A DNA stretch of 64,000 bases from Phlebotomus papatasi (Eukaryota > Arthropoda > Insecta > Diptera > Psychodidae). Shown piece after piece: positions 8,501 through 16,601 of the stretch (position 1 is the stretch's first letter; each line of letters starts with the position of its first letter). The notes below the pieces were generated by a model, which saw nothing but the letters and a program-made list of their open reading frames with translations, did not search any database and was not told the origin of the DNA. The translations under genes were made by a program, and so were the position numbers. The stretch spans positions 88,536,627 through 88,600,626 of the forward strand of contig NC_077223.1 in NCBI RefSeq assembly GCF_024763615.1, in the 5' to 3' direction.

Positions 8501-9982
8501 ATCAGTAAAAGGTATTACATCTAGCCTTAGAAAATTCAACAGAGTCTGATTCGGAGTATTTTTTATCTATGTGAGCGATAGGAACAAAAATAGCCTTAAA
8601 ATTTAAGTAAATTTTCTGACAATACCAATGAATGATAATTTTTACTCGAATGAAAAATATTATGTTTGAGTATTGTAGTTTCTTTTTCCAAAACGGTTTT
8701 GCTTAAAAAAAATTGGAAGTATAAAAAAGAATTAAAATTAATTATGAATTTGAGAATTTAAAAAATCGGCATTTTTGAGCTTTCAAATTTACTATATAAC
8801 AAATAGCTGGAGACTTGCAAGAAATATCCTAGATACCTAGATTCCTTCAACTCTCTACTTTGCAATTACGTACAAACATAAGAAAAAAATAACTTTAGGT
8901 AGTCAGGAAAAATTATTTTCTTTATGGGACACCGGTGTTCCAATCGTCCTTAAAGGGTTAATTCAAAATTAGTTTTATTTGTGTGACTGTGTTATCACAT
9001 TTGCACATTAAAATTTTAATATGATTCACATTAATTGTCATTGGTGAGAGTCCATATGTGTAATTTGTGTGTTTGAATCATTTTATTTTCAAAATTTGAT
9101 CTATTTGTTGATAAAAAGGTAGACTTGGCCCACAAAATTTGATATAAAATGATTTATAGCATTAATGCGAAAAATTAATGCGATTTTCTCTTGAATTTTT
9201 TAATGTGAAAAATATTTATGCTTTAAGTAAATTTAAACTTACTTTTGCAGGCTAAGTCCACTACTTTATCATTAAATAGGAAAACCCCAAATATTAAGTG
9301 ACTCAAAGAGACAAATAACATATTAGGACGCTCACAAGCGACAATTAATGTGAATAGCATTAAAAGGCCATTTTCAAAGCTGTCGCAATTCAAATGTTCC
9401 CCACGTCCCACTATCCCAATGAAAAATGAATAAAAAAAAAAGAAATCTGGAAAAGGAGAAAAATGTCTGCTTGCATGTGCTTCTGCATTATTGACTTTTC
9501 TTTGTGTTGGTTCCTGTCTGAACTGTTTGTTGGTGGTTTTGGAACACGATGAGAACTGGGAATAACAGTCGCGACACGAACCAACGGAAAGGAGCAAATG
9601 ATGACATGATCTCCTTTTCAAGATTTCCTCTTTTCATTTTTTTATTGTAATAGCACCATTATAATTGTAGTCTTGCAATATTTTAATTAGTTCTGAAAAT
9701 AAGTTCATTTTGTCACCTCAGAAGAGATTTCTAAGAATGTTGCAGTTGCAGTTAACAAAATCAAATTTTTAATGCATTTACTGGTGCTCCTAAGAATATC
9801 GAGCTTCTTCTTTTCTCAATTAAGCGAAATAACGAGAGATTTATGTTGCAAATTGCAGGAGACAAACTGTGACATCAACACCTTGTTGGATTGAATTGCA
9901 TTTAAATGGACCACTTCAGTGGCTGGATCGTGTGCTCACGCAAATGGGTTCCCCGCGAATGCCCTGCAGTTCAATGTCTTAA
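3..9982 (+). CDS. Mad: Mad (R-Smad, BMP/Dpp pathway), 3' six exons
   Basis: Receptor-regulated Smad: a transcription factor phosphorylated by BMP type I receptors, which then pairs with the co-Smad and enters the nucleus. Exons read 3-169, 5393-5571, 5771-5948, 6014-6219, 6288-6432 and 9859-9982. All junctions are GT-AG and the phases fit, giving 332 residues plus stop. The first exon holds the end of MH1 (DEVCINPYHY, with the last Cys and His zinc ligands of that domain). A short linker follows with a PPGY motif of the kind bound by Smurf/Nedd4 WW domains and a TPSP stretch. A complete MH2 begins near PAFWCSISYYELN and ends in SSMS, the C-terminal receptor phosphorylation site. Fly Mad is about 455 residues, so roughly 120 N-terminal residues lie upstream of the window. 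The Smad1/5/Mad class is clear from MH2 identity; the name Mad assumes an insect. The last intron (3.4 kb) carries a nested retroelement. Confidence 0.96.
254..506 (+). mobile_element. CACTG-ended miniature element, copy 1
   Basis: A unit of about 253 bp starting CACTGAGAAAAAAACGGGG and ending TTTCTCTCAGTG, so the termini are inverted copies of CACTGAGA. Two further copies lie at 42718-42972 (reverse) and 43349-43602 (forward), both in the pnut region. It contains an internal inverted arrangement around TTAACACTTTTTAGG and CCTTTTTAAGGG and has no coding capacity. The superfamily is not certain. Confidence 0.8.
768..1306. repeat. Foldback with 18-bp perfect inverted ends, host of a nested MITE
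   Basis: CGGTTCTTCGTTATCCGG at 768-785 is repeated exactly in reverse complement at 1289-1306. The TTAA miniature element at 955-1202 sits inside. Without that insertion the unit is roughly 290 bp. It has no coding sequence and the family is unknown. Confidence 0.6.
955..1202 (+). mobile_element. TTAA-flanked miniature element, copy 1 (piggyBac-like)
   Basis: About 248 bp, bounded by TTAA on both sides with terminal inverted repeat CTCTTTC / GAAAGAG. Near the left end it carries the perfect palindrome GCAGCATATGCTGC. Near-identical copies lie at 4138-4385 and 23186-23435, each also bounded by TTAA. A TTAA target duplication is the hallmark of piggyBac transposition; assignment to that superfamily is inference, since no transposase is present. 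Confidence 0.82.
1307..1440 (-). mobile_element. Non-LTR retroelement 3' end with (TTA)n tail, antisense
   Basis: Read on the minus strand it matches the 3' end at 20505-20609. Both contain TTTTCTGCCGT, then GATCGGTTGTGAAGTCGGCG or a near copy, then AATAAAT and a run of ATT triplets. The triplet run here is at about 1310-1332. A simple-repeat tail of this sort is typical of I-type and related non-LTR elements. Only the 3' end is recognised, and the upstream extent (towards 1640) is unclear. Confidence 0.55.
2437..2619 (-). pseudogene. Possible C-terminal remnant of a non-LTR ORF2
   Basis: An open 60-residue minus-strand frame ends in DRKENRQDWRKLVRETWSL. This resembles the extreme C-terminal end found in some insect endonuclease/reverse-transcriptase proteins, where a basic stretch is followed by D-R-x-x-W-R-x-L-V. 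There is no RT core next to it, and the flanks are unrelated repeats. The call rests on a short motif and may be wrong. Confidence 0.3.
2796..2809 (+). repeat. Poly(C) run of 14
   Basis: Fourteen consecutive C residues in an otherwise AT-rich intron, just after GCAAGACTG. It lies downstream of the retroelement-like remnant. Confidence 0.8.
3200..3350 (+). mobile_element. Possible retroelement 3' end with (GAA)n tail
   Basis: A relatively GC-rich stretch (AGCCCGTTGAGCCTGTTCAA, then ACGCCCGGTCCCTG) is followed by AATAAA and AGAAGAAGAAGAAG. The order resembles the 3' end of a non-LTR element or SINE with a triplet tail. It has no coding sequence and no matching copy in the window. Confidence 0.3.
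3982..4454. mobile_element. Long inverted-repeat element with a TTAA MITE inside
   Basis: The left arm from GGGGGTGGATTAAGTAAGTA and the right arm ending TACATAATCGACCCCC are reverse complements over about 80 bp with scattered mismatches. An inner second pair (GTGAACCGC...ATAATAAT against ATTATTATTATTTCGGCGGT) extends the fold. The TTAA miniature element at 4138-4385 is inserted in the right arm. There is no coding capacity. Confidence 0.7.
4138..4385 (+). mobile_element. TTAA-flanked miniature element, copy 2
   Basis: The same sequence as copy 1 with a few substitutions, bounded by TTAA at 4138-4141 and 4382-4385. It splits the right arm of the foldback at 3982-4454 and is therefore younger than that element. 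Confidence 0.82.
4825..4919. ncRNA. 95-bp hairpin in Mad intron, small-RNA precursor or foldback
   Basis: TGAAGTCAAAATACGGTAAT onward pairs with the stretch ending TTACCGTGTTTTGACTTCA. The arms are about 42 bp with very few mismatches, around a loop of roughly 11 bases rich in T and C. Length and pairing are compatible with a pre-miRNA or siRNA hairpin in the sense strand of Mad, but miniature foldback debris looks the same. No expression evidence is available. Confidence 0.35.
4972..5046. repeat. Inverted palindromic pair (AAATTTCATGAAATTT)
   Basis: Two copies of a self-complementary core, AAATTTCATGAAATTT, are arranged as inverted arms of about 23 bp around a spacer of about 30 bp, some 350 bp upstream of a Mad acceptor site. 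The same core recurs in the foldbacks at 49214-49742. Confidence 0.6.
5393..5571 (+). CDS. Mad: Mad exon: linker with PPGY motif
   Basis: Encodes SLQHSTSYMDATLG through SVGSIPNTETPPPGYMSEDG to DPMDQNDNM. The acceptor ttctcag ends at 5392 and the donor gtgagt starts at 5572. The start joins in frame with AG from the previous exon (AGT, Ser). PPGY is the WW-binding motif of the R-Smad linker. Confidence 0.93.
5771..5948 (+). CDS. Mad: Mad exon: linker end and start of MH2
   Basis: Acceptor ctacttcag ends at 5770; donor gtacaa starts at 5949. It encodes LSRITPSPPLDAQP and then the MH2 start, YHEPAFWCSISYYELNTRVG to GFTDPSNSE. The 199-bp upstream intron is short, as usual in insects. Confidence 0.96.
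6014..6219 (+). CDS. Mad: Mad exon: MH2 core
   Basis: Acceptor ttatcag ends at 6013; donor gtacta starts at 6220. It encodes RFCLGLLSNVNRNEVVEQTR through GEVFAECLSDSSIFVQSPNC to VCKIPPG, which is strongly conserved across R-Smads. Confidence 0.97.
6288..6432 (+). CDS. Mad: Mad exon: MH2 with L3 loop
   Basis: Acceptor ggtggtag ends at 6287; donor gtaagt starts at 6433. It encodes CNLKIFNNQEFASLLSQSVS to MSFVKGWGAEY. The last part corresponds to the L3-loop region that contacts the receptor in R-Smads. Confidence 0.96.
6520..6592 (-). mobile_element. tRNA-like SINE head, antisense, copy 2
   Basis: Reverse complement of the stretch around ATTCGAACCTGGGAC and CATCATAGAGCGAGCTCTCT. On the minus strand it carries a B-box-like GGTTCGAATCT and an A-box-like region, matching the SINE head at 8141-8210. 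It is not a functional tRNA: the acceptor stem cannot be closed. Confidence 0.5.
6902..8140 (+). mobile_element. 5'-truncated non-LTR retrotransposon with (ATCT)n tail
   Basis: Flanked by the 9-bp direct repeat AAGGGGATT (6893-6901 and 8141-8149). It encodes a broken ORF2 C-terminal part with RNase H and ends in a TCTA/ATCT repeat tail at about 8121-8140. Only the 3' end is present, as expected for incomplete target-primed reverse transcription. RNase H downstream of the (missing) RT points to the R1/LOA/I-type group; the exact clade cannot be told without a search. Confidence 0.8.
6905..7947 (+). pseudogene. Retrotransposon RNase H domain and Cys/His C-terminus, frameshifted
   Basis: The first frame runs to about 7600 and encodes an RNase H domain: VALFTDGSRLDGSSGAGYH (first Asp), FQAEVTAILIGVQTL (Glu), FSDSRAAL (second Asp) and HWVPGHSGIAGNEEADRLA (His and last Asp). 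The product continues in another frame from about 7600 to the stop at 7945-7947, with ARQFADLLTGHC and a Cys/His cluster, CRGCDNAEETVLHYVCDC. The frame change near 7600-7630 and the missing RT make it non-functional. The large minus-strand frames over it are shadows. Confidence 0.85.
8432..8961. mobile_element. TTAA-ended element (TTAAACCTTTAACGACGA), 530 bp
   Basis: The left end TTTAAACCTTTAACGACGAG and right end TCGTCCTTAAAGGGTTAA are inverted copies. TTAA lies at both limits. A second, 3'-truncated copy is at 23860-24226. It has no coding capacity. The TTAA limits suggest piggyBac-type transposition. Confidence 0.7.
9409..9651. mobile_element. CTATTCCAATGAAAA miniature foldback, copy 1
   Basis: The ends ACTATCCCAATGAAAAA and TTTTTTTATTGTAATAG are approximate inverted repeats. 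The interior holds TGCTTCTGCATTATTGACTT and TTCTTTGTGTTGGTTCCTGT, shared with copies at 18685-18810, 28374-28592 and 55423-55660. Confidence 0.6.
9859..9982 (+). CDS. Mad: Mad terminal exon with SSMS tail
   Basis: Acceptor attgcag ends at 9858. It encodes RQTVTSTPCWIELHLNGPLQ to GSPRMPCSSMS and TAA at 9980-9982. SSMS is the SSxS motif phosphorylated by type I receptors; its last two serines are intact. Confidence 0.97.
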
Positions 9983-10817
9983 GGAAAGTTGTTGGCGTGA
10001 GAGAGATAAGGTAAGAAATAAAGTGTGAATGCATGAAATGTGTGTGGGCGCAAAAGTGTGAAAGGAATTAAAGAAAGAAAGAGAGAGAGAGAAAAAACCT
10101 TTACTACCTATTACTTTTACCACTATTAATCAACCAAAAGATGATAAACTTGGGAGGGTGAATGTGAGAAAACTAAAAAAAGAAAAACATATTGAGGAAA
10201 AGATATACCATTGAGAGAAAAAGCACAATATTGAAATTTTTTTTCTACAAAAAAAAAGTTTAAAAAGTAAAAAAAAACATACAAAATATTGATAAAGATT
10301 TTATCTTTTAAACAATATCTTAAGTTGTGTATACATAATAATGTTAAGATATTCAAAGAAAAAGAAAAAAGTTATATAGAGATGAGAGATCCATAAATAT
10401 ATATATATATATTATATCAATGATAGGGGAGTATATTAAGAGATGAAGGTAAGAAGATAAGAAGTAAAGAAAAAAAAGCAAAGAAGATGACGTAGGAGAA
10501 CAACTCTATTTACCTCTTAAATTACACAACAAATTAAAAAAAAACACAAGATACACAAAAGGCAAAAGAAAATAAAATAAAAGGGGAGATTTACCCATTT
10601 AAAATTAAACCTGCAAGTGGGAGATTTTGTGGAGAAAAAGATGAAGACAACAAAAGTATATTCTCTATTGTATGTAGTAACTCATAATATAATTACGTAT
10701 TTAATGAGAGGGAGAGATAGAAATTGATTGAAAATCATATTTGTTGCACTGAGTATTGTGTAACGGTGTCTCTTTTTTTTGCGTGCATGAAAATTGAATT
10801 TGAACATAAAGAAAGAT
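9983..10817 (+). other. AT-rich sequence after Mad, likely 3' UTR at least in part
   Basis: A-rich, repeat-poor sequence with many AAAAAG runs. The first AATAAA is at 10017-10022, only 35 bases after the stop, so the real cleavage site may be that one or a later one. Similar A-rich stretches continue at 12614-13768 and 16781-18684. No ORF is credible, and where the transcript ends cannot be told. Confidence 0.5.
10017..10022 (+). terminator. Candidate poly(A) signal after Mad
   Basis: AATAAA 35 bases downstream of the Mad stop codon. It would give an unusually short 3' UTR, so use is uncertain. Confidence 0.3.
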
Positions 10818-12613
10818 CCCAGCGAACGCCCAACAAGGAAAGTACACGTTTTTAGCATAATTTTGCTAAATGAGTGCTAAATGTTTAGCAGTTCTCTAAA
10901 AGAAAAACTACTACGATGAAATATGAATTGGAATATCAGCGTTCTCAGCGGATGATAGGGGAACTAAACCTCACTGAATATTAAGCATATTTCAGCAGAA
11001 TATTTAGCAAAATTTTTAGGTCATTCAGAATTTTTTTTTCATATTTATTGTTAATTATAATTTGAAGTGTTTAACTTGCTATTTAGAAATTTCCACAACG
11101 GTTTGATCCAGAAAAAAAACACCGAAAAGTGTTAAGTGAGAGCTAAAGGGGGTAGTAAAATATGATTCAGTTTGAAACTGACGTGATACTTTCAGGGAAC
11201 CTAATGTGAATGTTTTCAAAAGGATCGTCTCGATAATTAACTGCTTTATCATTCTCTGGGGATCATTTTAGGAAAGTTTTACTGCACGAAACTCGTGCAG
11301 TAAAACTAAGTAGTTTCGTAGGTCCGTTCGGCTGTCGCCAGCTTGAAAGGCCAAACGGTTAGAAGAAGCTACGTGGCACTTTCGGGGGACCCCCCCATAA
11401 GTCAACCCAAAGATCGTTGACATGTCCCTCATTTCCCCCCTCCCCAACCCTCCTATTCCTGTTCAAAACCATGTTTGTTTTGGGATTGCTCGAAAAGACG
11501 TCATACGAACATTTCGTCCTTATACGAAAATCTCGTTGAATCTCGTTCCTAATAATGGTTTTTCAAGGTCAAAGGTTAAAAAGTCTCAAAAGACCGTATT
11601 TGTCAACCAAATGGTATCATGTTTAAGTGCACTTGAAAGGTCTTCGAATTCCTGACAAGCCTGAACTGATTCCAATCGGTTATGAACCTGTAATAAACCA
11701 GTTCATAACCGATCCTTTTTTAACTATAAACTTTGCAGTTTACTTAAAATACGGGATATCAATCAATTGCTATGATTATACAATGTAAGAAATATGTCGA
11801 AACGATAACGGAAAGAAGTGTTTTTTTTCTAAATTAATTAAATGCATAGCCTGATTTCTGCCCTCTCCTCTGTCGAACGACTCTTGGAACTGCTTTATGC
11901 CCTTTCCAGGAAGCAAACTCGGTTGTATACGTCCATTACAACCGAACAATGGAGAAACTTTACAAAATGTAACGGAAATGTAAGTCGTGGAGATGGTGGC
12001 TCGGAATGGTACGGAAAAAAACATGTACATCTCGGCTCAGCACAAATTGACGGTGATTTACATCTATGCGGTAAAAGACGAATTTTCTTCTTAAAAAGAT
12101 ATTCAGGATTACCAGAAAGTGTCTCTTTCAAAGGAAACTTCGAGACCGAAAAAAAGCCCGGGAATTTACTTTAGTAGTACAGAAAAATTGCATACCTGCA
12201 GGAGATATGTATTTGTAATAAGTTACGGAGACGCCGTGATGTATGCAAAATATTGTAGGCGACAATTTTTCGGCCTATTATCAGGGCCAACAGGGTCATA
12301 AGAAATGCATTTCAAATTTACCTCGTGAGAAATATTTGCATACAAAAATTATTTTATAAATGAGCTCCCAATTCATATCAAATTCTTTTAATACGTTTTC
12401 ACTCAAGCCGGGACTCCCTGTATTATTCTACTCAAAATTGCTTAGTTTTTTTGCAAGGTTTGGTTTCTCTATCGTACGCTGTGAGCGCTAATTTCTTCTA
12501 TCTTCTTACTTGGACTTCGCAGTCTCCCTTCATAGTCAGCTAAAATCTTAGCATACATTTAGCAAAATTAAGCTAAAACGGTGTATTTTTTTATTTTTGA
12601 TGTTCGTTGGACA
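10818..12613. mobile_element. 1.8 kb element with CCCAGCGAAC ends and TTAGC subterminal repeats
   Basis: The left arm (CCCAGCGAACGCCCAAC, then AGCATAATTTTGCTAAAT) and right arm (ATTTAGCAAAATTAAGCT, then GATGTTCGTTGGAC) are diverged inverted repeats of about 85 bp. Inside lies a copy of the CCTCCAAAACAT repeat at about 11330-11600. There is no transposase-like frame; the 110-residue plus frame and 84-residue minus frame near 11776-12174 overlap each other and look like chance. A 227-bp relative is at 33799-34025. Confidence 0.5.
11330..11600 (+). repeat. Dispersed CCTCCAAAACAT repeat, copy
   Basis: Contains AAACGGTTAGAAGAAGCTAC, a GACCCCCCCATAAGTCAACC stretch, CCCTCATTTCCCCCCTCCCC, AAACCATGTTTGTTTTGGG and GAACATTTCGTCC. 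These match, in order, the copies in the pnut introns. Confidence 0.6.
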
Positions 12614-13768
12614 GAAAATAATATGGGTGAAAAAAGTCACAACACGGTGTAATGAGAAGACGAGTTTTGAGAAGATTTTTTTTTCTTACAAAAGGAATTA
12701 CACAAAAAAGAGCAAAGCCCACAAAAAATTCTAAAGACATCTTTTAAAACTAAAATGTACACATTAATGAAACTCTTACGATACCTGTTTAAACTCAATG
12801 GCAAAGATTAAGAAAAAAAAAACAAAAATAACAAGAAAAATCTAAATGTCTCCTGAATGTCTCCTTTTATGTGAGATTTTTGCTGTAACTACTGTTGACC
12901 TGCATCATTACAAGAAAAAAAACAACACAAAGAGAGATTTAAAAAAGAAAAAAGTGTAATTGTGTATAAAAGCAAATAATGAGTAAAAAAAATAAGATGA
13001 AATATTTTATTAAATGTAAGAAATAGCCAGTGGAATCTTGTGTGAACTACTTTAGAGAGAGAGAGAGAGAGAGAGAGATTGCATGCAAAAAGAACATTCT
13101 TCTCATTACACTTCTATCCACTTCTATCTTCATAAAGAAAAAAAAAGAACAAGAAATACTAATCATTAGAAATTATGTGAGGAAAAAAACTGAAATATTT
13201 TGTGTGTTGGATTGATTATTAAAAACAAAACGCACCTGAGTAGAGAGAAAAAGAGTATAATCCCTTTTAAATGAGCGAGAGTCTAAGAAAAATTAGTATC
13301 TTAGAGTTTGTTTTGATGTGACTTCATCTCTTTTATTTTTGTGATTACGTCGGACAACTTTTTTTTCACTAAGAATTAACAAAAGATGTTATCTATAGAA
13401 TATTTTTAGCTAGATATGAAAGTTTTAGGAATTAGCTGAATAATTTGAGATAGAAAAATCTCCGAAAGAGGACAATTGAAGTAATTTAAATTGCTGCTTA
13501 ATTTGGAATTTTAAAATTTGCTCATTGAAAAGGAAGACCACAAAGAAGTATACACAAGCCCCTACAGTCAAGAGTACTTCTTTGTGTTTTTTTGTCTTTG
13601 TCCATCAAAACTGTGAGGAAATAACAAAATACTAATTTAGGTGTAACTTCAAATTTCCCCATTGTACTCTTGAGATTGTTGAAAAATGTGGAATTTTCAT
13701 CTATTCTTGTCTTGTTTTGTAATGTTTCTTAATTTTCATATATTTCAGTCTTTGGTTGGGTACTCTTT
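12614..13768 (+). other. AT-rich stretch without genes
   Basis: A-rich sequence with short shadow frames only; it includes the GA dinucleotide run at 13054-13078. A polypyrimidine tract with TTTCAG occurs near 13748, just before the palindrome, but no exon can be linked to it. Confidence 0.5.
13054..13078 (+). repeat. (GA)n microsatellite
   Basis: An uninterrupted AG/GA dinucleotide run of about 24 bases. Confidence 0.85.
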
Positions 13769-14056
13769 CACTGGCTCTGATTGTCTTTGCCACAGATATC
13801 AACCAATTGCCATGTGCACTTCAACTCGTTTTCGACTCACTACGTCACTACGAGCCTTGCGAAACAGTGCCATGCGTACCATTGAAGCAACAGCCCATGT
13901 TTTCCATGGAGAAACGAGTGAAAATATGGGCTACTGGTTCAATTGTACGCATGATACCCATGATACCGTTTCTCAAGGCTCGTAGTGAGTCGAAAACGAG
14001 TTGAAGTGCACATGGCAATTGGTTGACATCAGTGGCAAAGACAATCAGAGCCAGTG
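13769..14056. ncRNA. Near-continuous 290-bp palindrome, candidate hairpin RNA
   Basis: From CACTGGCTCTGATTGTCTTT the left arm runs through CAACCAATTGCCATGTGCAC and CTCGTTTTCGACTCACTACG. The right arm repeats the same segments in reverse complement and ends AGACAATCAGAGCCAGTG. The arms are about 140 bp with few mismatches and one short insertion (a duplicated CACTACG), folding around the centre near 13910 with almost no loop. Both strands translate to near-identical short frames because of the symmetry, so these frames are not evidence of a gene. Either a hairpin-RNA (endo-siRNA) locus or a foldback transposon. Confidence 0.5.
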
Positions 14057-14059
14057 ACC

Positions 14060-14126
14060 CCATAGCTTTGTTGGTAGAGAAATTCGCCTAGATAGCGAAA
14101 GGCCCCCCGTTCAAGCCTGGGTTCCC
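14060..14126 (+). mobile_element. tRNA-like SINE fragment
   Basis: ATAGCTTTGTTGGTAGAG resembles a tRNA A-box region, and CCGTTCAAGCCTGGGTTCC a diverged B-box, about 40 bases apart. No acceptor stem can be drawn. It directly abuts the palindrome at 13769-14056. Confidence 0.4.
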
Positions 14127-14185
14127 CTTGTAGGGGGGGGGTGGGGTTATTTTGAGCTATGAGGCTACATTGATATACGAAATTA

Positions 14186-14262
14186 AGGGCCTCAGTGGAT
14201 CAGTGCATAGAGTAGTGTCTCTATGACTGTGAGGTCTCGGGTTCTAGGCTAGACAGCTGCAG
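14186..14262 (+). mobile_element. Second tRNA-like SINE fragment
   Basis: GGCCTCAGTGGATCAGTGCA (A-box-like) followed by GTGAGGTCTCGGGTTCTAGG (B-box-like), with spacing like that of a tRNA. The B box departs from the consensus, so this is at most a SINE relic. Confidence 0.4.
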
Positions 14263-14561
14263 ATTTTTCAGCTGTTGTATTAGTCTCGAATTCGTTAAGT
14301 GAATGAATGGAAATGTAATGCCAATGCATTGACAATGAACCTCATAAAAAAGAGAGGTTGGTATAGAAAATAAGTTTTGACATGCAGAGTTCAGTCGAAT
14401 GCAAAATACACAAGGCTCTAATTTTTTGAGATTGACATTTTTCAAGTAATTTAGCCTTGATTAGAATAGGCCATTGGAATTTCTATCTCTAGGTTACCTA
14501 TTTAATTAATAACTTGATATTAACACAATTTCTGCATAAGGAAAGCGAGTACCCAACAATA

Positions 14562-14813
14562 TAGGGTAAAGTGGTACAAGTTGGACAGTGGTACAAGTTG
14601 GACAATGGTACAATTTGGACAGGGTTTTTTGTCTTTATAAATTTAGTACTTCATTTTTATTTGTATATTTTTAATGCTTTAGTTTTATAATTTGGTTCCT
14701 TGTGCTTCAAAACAAATTTTGTACTGTATTTATCAAGACAAAAGCCATGTCCAACTTGTACCGGCGAATTGTCCAACTTGTAACACTAATTCCAAATTAT
14801 ACACTTTACCCTA
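14562..14813. mobile_element. TAGGGTAAAGTG miniature element
   Basis: The ends TAGGGTAAAGTG and CACTTTACCCTA are inverted. Next to the left end is a direct triplicate of GTGGTACAAGTTGGACA or near copies, and the right half has GTCCAACTTGTA twice in the opposite orientation. About 252 bp, non-coding. It belongs with other TAGGG-ended units in the window. Confidence 0.7.
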
Positions 14814-15053
14814 CGTATCCAAAGAGCTTTGTCTTACAGTAGACTCTCTCAAATTCGGGCATTTGGGACCGAAATGTCATACGAATTAGAGAGAAATTCG
14901 GGCATCAAATTGTTTGAAATGCAACGATTTTTTGTTCTTTCGCATACTAATATTAAGTTTACATAGTCATATTTATGGTAAATTTCATGAATCCCCTTTA
15001 TAATGCAAAATCACATCATAACTAAGGCAAAATATCCCAAATTTGAGAATATT

Positions 15054-15901
15054 GGTCTCAATTCTGAGACCAGGATCAAGATCAAGAAAATGTTAAGATT
15101 TTGGTATTCTGAAATCAAAAATCAAGATCAAGATCAAGATGACAAATCTGACACAAACTATGAGGATATCAAGATTTGCAATTCTGGAATCAATATTTCA
15201 AGATTTCAAGACGTCAAATATCTTGTTTTCTTGAAATTATTCCAAGAACCTCTCGGAAGTGCTTGGAATTTTCAAGATAGTAACAATTTGAAGAATTTCA
15301 TATAGAAATGACTATTGATGAGAAATATTTCTATTAAAGTATAAGAGATGGTACAAAAAGGGGATTACTTTGAAAAATACTGTATTTGATCTTGTAATTT
15401 AATCGAAATGATAAGTTTTTCTAGATGTACATATCGAAGTACATCACCCTGAGGATACCTAAAAAATAATCACATATTGCATAAGCATTTCTTGGTTTAT
15501 CACAGGTCACAAGTTTCGTTTGCACTTCCTGTAATCTCATTTGATCGTTGACGTTGGTCCAATTCAAGTCCCATCTGTCGGAGTCTGGCAAACTTTCAAT
15601 GCTCATTTTCCACTTGTTATATCGCTTTTCCAGCAACTTCCAAATCACGTAGACTGCTACAAGAGTTAAAAGTGTTAATTTTCTTAATTTATATGACAAA
15701 ATTTCAACAAATATAATAGAGGAAATGAAGGTATTTGTCAGAAGTGACGTTTAGTTAAGTGTGGAAAATCTTGAAATCTTAGTTCTTAGCTAATACATTT
15801 TAAGTTCCATAAATATTTCGCGTCAGAATACGAAATCTTGATTTTGGAAGTATTTGACAGCTTGAAATTTTGATCTTGATCTTGGTCTCAGAATTGGGGC
15901 C
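15054..15901. mobile_element. Element with GATCAAGATCAA subterminal repeats, nested
   Basis: The left end GGTCTCAATTCTGAGACC plus GATCAAGATCAAG and right end CTTGATCTTGGTCTCAGAAT plus TGGGGCC are inverted copies. Pairing continues inward for about 150 bp with mismatches. It lies wholly inside the pogo-like element 14835-16111. It contains a minus-strand open frame described separately. Confidence 0.6.
15421..15699 (-). pseudogene. 92-residue frame inside an element, possible captured exon
   Basis: The minus-strand frame begins with a hydrophobic segment (LTLLTLVAVYVIWKLL) followed by basic residues (EKRYNKWKM), then IESLPDSDRWDLN, EVQTKLVTCDKPRNAYAI and CDYFLG, after which a donor-like G|GTATCC follows. 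A membrane anchor, a short W-K-x-x-x-x-LP region and a VQ..L....KP..Y...LG string loosely recall the N-terminal exon of CYP4-type cytochromes P450, but about 40 residues that should follow SLP are absent. The resemblance is weak and could be chance. If real, it is a gene fragment captured by a non-autonomous transposon. Confidence 0.25.
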
Positions 15902-16601
15902 ATTATCTCTTTTCCTGCTTCAATTTGCGTACTAAAGGATTAAAGGTATCCTTTAGCAGTGATTTCATGAACGTTTCTGTTGTTTTTATGCATTTTTATC
16001 CAGAAACTAAATCAAAACAAACAAATGTCAACGAGATTTCAAATTTAACTGCTGCCCGAATTAAAAAGTAGCCCGATCTTAAAAGAGCCGAATTAGCGAG
16101 AGTCTACTGTACTTTAAAAATTTGCAACATAACAGCACATAAATTACTGATGCATAGAAGTACCGTAGATGAGTATGACTTTGCAGTCCTGCTTTTTGCA
16201 AACTTTGCTTTAGGACTTAAAAAAAGTCCAGTGACCATAAAACAGTCTTCAGACTAGAGGTTTAGACCAGTTCCTGAAGATCTCAAAATCCTAAATAGCA
16301 ACCAATTTTATTGCTTTTTCAGGATCTAATAAAAGTTTTGTTTTTCAAAAAATTTTGATTGTTAAGAATTTAGAGCAGTTAGGACATATGGCTGTCTTAG
16401 GTCTGAAGCCCGTATAAGGGCATTTAAGGATGGTCTACAGATCAGCCCTAAGTGTTGGAATTAAGAAAAAACTTACGTATAGCAGGGGTGCAAGTCACTC
16501 GGTAACGTATGACGATTTCTATGAATTCTATGTTTCTCTTAATTTAAGAGAAATAGTTCAATTTATTTTATTGCCAATGTTTCGATCCTGGATAGGATCT
16601 T

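Larger units (their letters stand above)
6433..9858 (+). other. Last Mad intron, 3.4 kb, with nested insertions
   Basis: Donor gtaagt at 6433 and acceptor attgcag ending at 9858. It contains a SINE interrupted by a non-LTR retrotransposon fragment, a TTAA-ended element and a foldback miniature. Nothing nameable was seen at 8962-9408 or 9652-9858. Confidence 0.85.
14835..16111. mobile_element. pogo/Tigger-like element with TACAGTAGACTCTC ends, copy 1
   Basis: The left end TACAGTAGACTCTCTCAAA and right end TTAGCGAGAGTCTACTGTA are inverted; the outer TA on each side fits a TA target duplication. These ends resemble known pogo/Tigger-type termini. It has no transposase. A second element (15054-15901) is inserted inside. 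Relatives are at 20815-21054 and, one end only, at 35352. Confidence 0.7.

Noticed and set aside
11776..12174. Overlapping frames of 84, 110 and 78 residues in the element 10818-12613
   Set aside because: They lie on opposite strands over the same bases, and no transposase signature is seen.
13686..14063. Open frames of 99, 82 and 71 residues at the palindrome
   Set aside because: The similar plus and minus products follow from the inverted repeat itself; no known protein motif and no start context support them.
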